From NCBI GenBank assembly GCA_021202465.1, contig JAJQCZ010000010.1:165669-229668 (forward strand): a stretch of 64,000 bases of DNA. Reading direction: 5' to 3'. This DNA is from Lachnospiraceae bacterium. GTDB lineage: Bacteria; Bacillota; Clostridia; Lachnospirales; Lachnospiraceae. The notes beneath the pieces were generated by a model. It had not been told where the DNA came from. It searched no databases and saw only the letters and a program-made list of their open reading frames with translations. Positions 62,201 through 64,000 of the stretch are shown here, one piece after another; positions within the stretch are counted from its first letter, which is position 1, and every line of letters begins with the position of its first letter. Both the position numbers and the translations under genes were made by a program.

Positions 62201-63705
62201 GCGATGCCGGTGATAGTAAGAGTGGTGCCGCTGGTAAATTCAGCAACAGGAACAGCAGCCATATGAGGCGTCATATACAGAGCCTCAGACAGGGTGTATT
62301 CTACGATGCCGGAGGTGGTGATGAAGGTTACGCCGGTAATGGTCTTGCCCTCCATGCTGGAGTAGTAATCATTATCTATGGTGTCCCAGGCGGCCTCATA
62401 GTACTTGCTAGGGGTCCACAGGTTCTCGCTCTGCTTCATGGCATACTGCGCGCCGTCGTCGGTGGTGACATATGCACCGTAGACCTCGGTAGTGGCGATG
62501 CCGTAATCGGAGTCCAGATCCAGCTCGTAGTCGCCCCAGACGGAGGCAGAGGAAAGGGTGGTGCCGGTAACAGTGGAGGTGGTCGATTCTCCCTGGATGT
62601 CAGAGAAGGTGTAAGTACCGTCCGCATAGGTCAGCTCCAGATAAACAGCGGGATCTTCCACAGCCTCGCCAACATAGTAAGCGGCGGTGGAATCCGTGAC
62701 CAGACCCGCAACGTTCTCATAGGTCGCGGCGCTCATCTTGACCGGAACCACCACACCGTAGATGGAGGTGGTTCCTGCGTCAGAGTCCACGGTCAGGTAG
62801 ACGTTCTTGCAGTTGGCCGCCTTGCTGGTCGTTGCCGAGGAAACGGTATCCACATCCCCATCGTCGTTCAGCTCGGCATAAAAGTCCGCATAGGGGACGT
62901 TCATGTAGACGTAAACGTACTCTGTTTCCTCTTCTTCGGAGCTGCCCGTGTTGGCCGCGACAGCCTGGGCGTAAGCGTCCTCATAAGCGGCCACAATAGC
63001 CTTGGAGGAGCAGGTTGCCTCAGACACCGCATCCACGGTAGTACTGCCGCTAATCAGCTGGTCATACACGCCGGTATAGCTGCCGTAGCCCTCCGCAGCA
63101 TCGGAGAAATAGCTGCTATTGTGCCGGTCGCTGATGGTGGAAACCAGCTCCGCACCGGTCAGAGCGCCATCCGCGAAAGTGAAGGCGATCTGCACCTCAT
63201 AGGCGTCAAAGTCTTCGTACTCGTCCGGTTCCACGGTGGCGGTACCGGTGTAGGTGCCGTCGGCGGGGGTGCCCTCAGACAATTCGAGGGTCAGGGTGCC
63301 GTCGTCATCTACATAAGTGAGAGAAATTCCCCCATTTTCTTTGTCGGCTGCAGCTGAAGCTTCCTCCTCCGCCTCCGGTTCTTCTCCCGTGTCGGATTCG
63401 GCGGCTTCTGCATCGGCGGCTTCCGCATCGTCGACTTCTGCATCATCAGCATCTGCGGCATCGACATCTGCGGCATCAGTATCCGCCTCATCAGTGTCTG
63501 CGTCGGCGTCTTCCAGGTTCGCGCCCATAGCTGCGACGATGGAATTAACGTCAGTAGTCCCCTCCTCACTCTGCACTACTGTTTCACTGGCAGTGCAGGT
63601 TCCGTCTGTGTAGGACGTATCGGTATCTGCAAACGCAGTAACCTGTATACTGCCCAATACCAGCAGCAGGGAAAGGAACCATGCAAGCAATCTCTTCGGT
63701 TTCAT
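59257..63705 (-). CDS. Giant wall-anchored repeat protein with Tp47-like and FMN_bind-like domains
   Basis: This 1482-residue protein has a signal peptide cleaved after AFA (residue 26) and an Asp/Ala-rich linker to about 120. An FMN_bind-like domain (about 125-240) ends VDAVSEATCSSKAIVAAYED. Three large repeats then each start with YxxMNxPYxxFY (about 255, 570 and 900) and carry VSSAT, FTSAT or VTSAT. These resemble the PBP-Tp47 domain family. Two FIVAR-like helical repeats (about 1240-1370) precede an acidic Ser/Thr/Asp/Glu repeat. The end is a sortase-like signal: STVNTGDES, a hydrophobic stretch, AKRRKS. NTGD replaces a standard LPxTG. ATG 63705 follows GAGAGGAG. The function is unknown. 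Confidence 0.85.
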   Translation of the reverse strand: MKPKRLLAWFLSLLLVLGSIQVTAFADTDTSYTDGTCTASETVVQSEEGTTDVNSIVAAMGANLEDADADTDEADTDAADVDAADADDAEVDDAEAADAEAAESDTGEEPEAEEEASAAADKENGGISLTYVDDDGTLTLELSEGTPADGTYTGTATVEPDEYEDFDAYEVQIAFTFADGALTGAELVSTISDRHNSSYFSDAAEGYGSYTGVYDQLISGSTTVDAVSEATCSSKAIVAAYEDAYAQAVAANTGSSEEEETEYVYVYMNVPYADFYAELNDDGDVDTVSSATTSKAANCKNVYLTVDSDAGTTSIYGVVVPVKMSAATYENVAGLVTDSTAAYYVGEAVEDPAVYLELTYADGTYTFSDIQGESTTSTVTGTTLSSASVWGDYELDLDSDYGIATTEVYGAYVTTDDGAQYAMKQSENLWTPSKYYEAAWDTIDNDYYSSMEGKTITGVTFITTSGIVEYTLSEALYMTPHMAAVPVAEFTSGTTLTITGIAEDAENVTVTVKASGKNGASLTDEAKTIVDGVVTLDNAATDGTTYRVTISSDNYASNIVTATYTEQCTYVLMNIPYDEFYAADVNNDVAVDAFTSATKAKTQTWSLSGGSYHVSEDGSDITGVTFPVKVPEGTDLSAYTQITDDDSLEITVTNRGTTSTTTYTGYQALYQADSYSYYVLSSVPSYYKELTVNEDGSFSFGAVVGESTTIDGSAELTTDTSYGDYQLDVEGITDYVTAGTDDVYGVVLHTAEGSDYGLRHLENIWRVSELAFCTGFTTAVHNCPTSSAHYEAIMGQTITSITYYTSAGIYEVALSESVYVPVKTDVSVTVEDAYVLDGQTTFTVDGALADDFDAVYSVDIEGAVIDAENGTITFATDTDLDSYTLTISDQNGKYADITASFALYNYYYMNVPYSVFYSELNDDGDVDVVTSATTNKAANCKNVYLNVDSDAGTTTIYGVIVPVKVSGSAYASVKDLVTDAAADYYVGDALESAPTVYLELTYSSRSGYSFSSIQSTAEATTATVDATLSSSSVWGDYELDLDSDFGIATTEVYGAYVTTDDGAQYAMKQSENLWTPSKYYETAWDTIDNEYYASMEGKTITGMTFITTSGIVEYTLSEALYVTPHMATTPAAEFTSDTTLAITGIAEDAENVTVTVKASGKNGASLTDAAKSIVDGVVTLDTAATDGTTYRVTISSDNYASNIVTATYSVDTTALTAAIEQAQALTESDYTADSWTDMQTALADATALAEATTGKTQAEVDEITAALTAAVDALADITDLATAIEQAAALTESDYTAESWAAVQSALTDAQTVAANASATQSDVDAALTSLQEAVAALMAATTETETEAPEDDTKDTGTDSGDSTEETSDESTENDDENDSGSTADESTESDDEDDSDTAADESTESDDEDDSESTTDESTESDDEDDSESTTSDSEDDSESTSSTSTVNTGDESMIFLYLGLLLLSGAAYILLVAAKRRKS
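59382..59625 (-). repeat. 48-base tandem repeat encoding the acidic tail
   Basis: About five imperfect copies of a 48-base unit encode a 16-residue block such as DESTESDDEDDSESTT. The period is a multiple of three, so copy-number change would keep the frame and alter the length of the wall-spanning tail. Confidence 0.8.
60075..60985 (-). repeat. Long direct repeat inside the giant gene, copy encoding repeat 3
   Basis: This segment closely matches about 62005-62920, with a spacing of 1932 bases (644 codons). The stretch encoding VWGDYELDLDSD to SDNYASNIVTATY is almost identical in both copies, while the outer parts differ more. Confidence 0.8.
62005..62920 (-). repeat. Long direct repeat inside the giant gene, copy encoding repeat 1
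   Basis: This is the partner of the copy at about 60075-60985. The repeats are in the same orientation and frame, so recombination between them would remove one copy and the divergent repeat 2 (644 codons) without a frameshift. Confidence 0.8.
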
Positions 63706-63756
63706 GAAAACACTCCTCTCATTCATATTTGCCTTGTTTCCTCAAACCTTTTGTGC

Positions 63757-63787
63757 AAAAAAATCGCCTTGCACGATTGCAAAGGAT
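63757..63787 (-). terminator. Attenuator-like hairpin in the leader of the giant gene
   Basis: On the minus strand TTGCA and TGCAA pair over a short loop, with further weak pairs outside. CGA and then seven T follow (complement of the A-run 63757-63763). It lies between the promoter and the start codon, so it could end transcription early. Confidence 0.4.
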
Positions 63788-63828
63788 CTTCGCAAAGCAG
63801 TTAAGCATCAAAAACCGATGTTAGGTTT

Positions 63829-63857
63829 ATTTAATCACAATGTGCTTCGCCTGTCAA
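63829..63857 (-). promoter_or_regulatory. Promoter of the giant surface protein gene
   Basis: On the minus strand a perfect TTGACA (complement of 63852-63857) and TTAAAT (complement of 63829-63834) have a 17-base spacer. The leader is about 115 bases. The remaining DNA to the window end holds a short hairpin (CCCCAT/ATGGGG near 63932-63950) and no gene. Confidence 0.65.
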
Positions 63858-64000
63858 TCTGTCTGCCGGCCTTCTTATTGCTCTCTTTTTTTCAATAAAG
63901 AATACACTTTATGCATCCGCCGAAGGATTCCCCCATACGAAAAAAATGGGGCTGTGAAATAATTAGCCCTATCGAAAAGGCCATCTGGACTCGCATTAGC

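Noticed and set aside
52918..63705. tRNA-Gly as attachment site of an integrated element carrying the flavoprotein locus
   Set aside because: No integrase and no second copy of the tRNA 3' end were found in the window; the locus looks like ordinary operon DNA.

Overview
The window looks like chromosomal DNA from a GC-rich, anaerobic, spore-forming member of the Clostridia, most likely a gut Lachnospiraceae-type bacterium. This is an inference from a SpoIIAA-like gene at the left edge, an electron-bifurcating type [FeFe]-hydrogenase (HydABC), PyrK/PyrD class 1B pyrimidine genes, YesMN-type sugar sensing, LytR-CpsA-Psr proteins and dense operons with consensus sigma-A promoters. No rRNA, CRISPR array, transposase or integrase was seen. 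There is one tRNA, tRNA-Gly(GCC).

Layout. 0-5 kb: spoIIAA fragment, a zinc-ribbon/TPR membrane protein with a 46-codon partner, an orphan citrate lyase ligase (citC) and glgA behind a perfect promoter. 5-9.5 kb: a YitT membrane protein and two paralogous LCP cell-wall ligases. 9.5-14.6 kb: a PAPS-synthesis/sulfotransferase operon (cysD, cysNC, sulfotransferase, TauE-like exporter). 14.8-19.1 kb: MntP-like pump, DegV, a TetR-like regulator, a GNAT enzyme and an EamA transporter. 19.2-32.9 kb: a leftward block with two different aconitase-superfamily dehydratase pairs, the purine genes purD/N/M/E/K, then pyrE, an AI-2E-family protein, pyrD, pyrK and pyrF.

33.0-43.75 kb: a self-contained sugar-sensing and uptake island. 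It holds a YesN/YesM two-component pair with two binding proteins on the plus strand, and an Mgl-type ABC transporter on the minus strand. It is bracketed by identical 35-bp direct repeats, each an intrinsic terminator, as if the block had been inserted into the terminator that originally separated the hydrogenase operon from pyrF. The histidine kinase has lost its frame at an A6 run. 43.8-48 kb: hydA-hydB-hydC. 48-52.9 kb: an LtaS-like phosphotransferase, a truncated MATE pump pseudogene that still has a MerR-type promoter, an orphan PTS IIC with a structured leader, and a QueG-like iron-sulfur protein.

53-64 kb: a leftward extracytosolic flavoprotein locus. In order of transcription it encodes a 1482-residue wall-anchored repeat protein, a NusG domain II protein, a Gx (Hpre_diP_synt_I) transporter, the FMN transferase ApbE, a 754-residue protein with five FMN-binding domains, a single-domain FMN-binding protein and a NapH-like polyferredoxin membrane protein. 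This set has the parts for moving electrons from a membrane polyferredoxin onto covalently bound surface flavins. It is the strongest candidate here for an undescribed system, because two of the flavin domains and the giant protein carry systematically altered flavinylation motifs.
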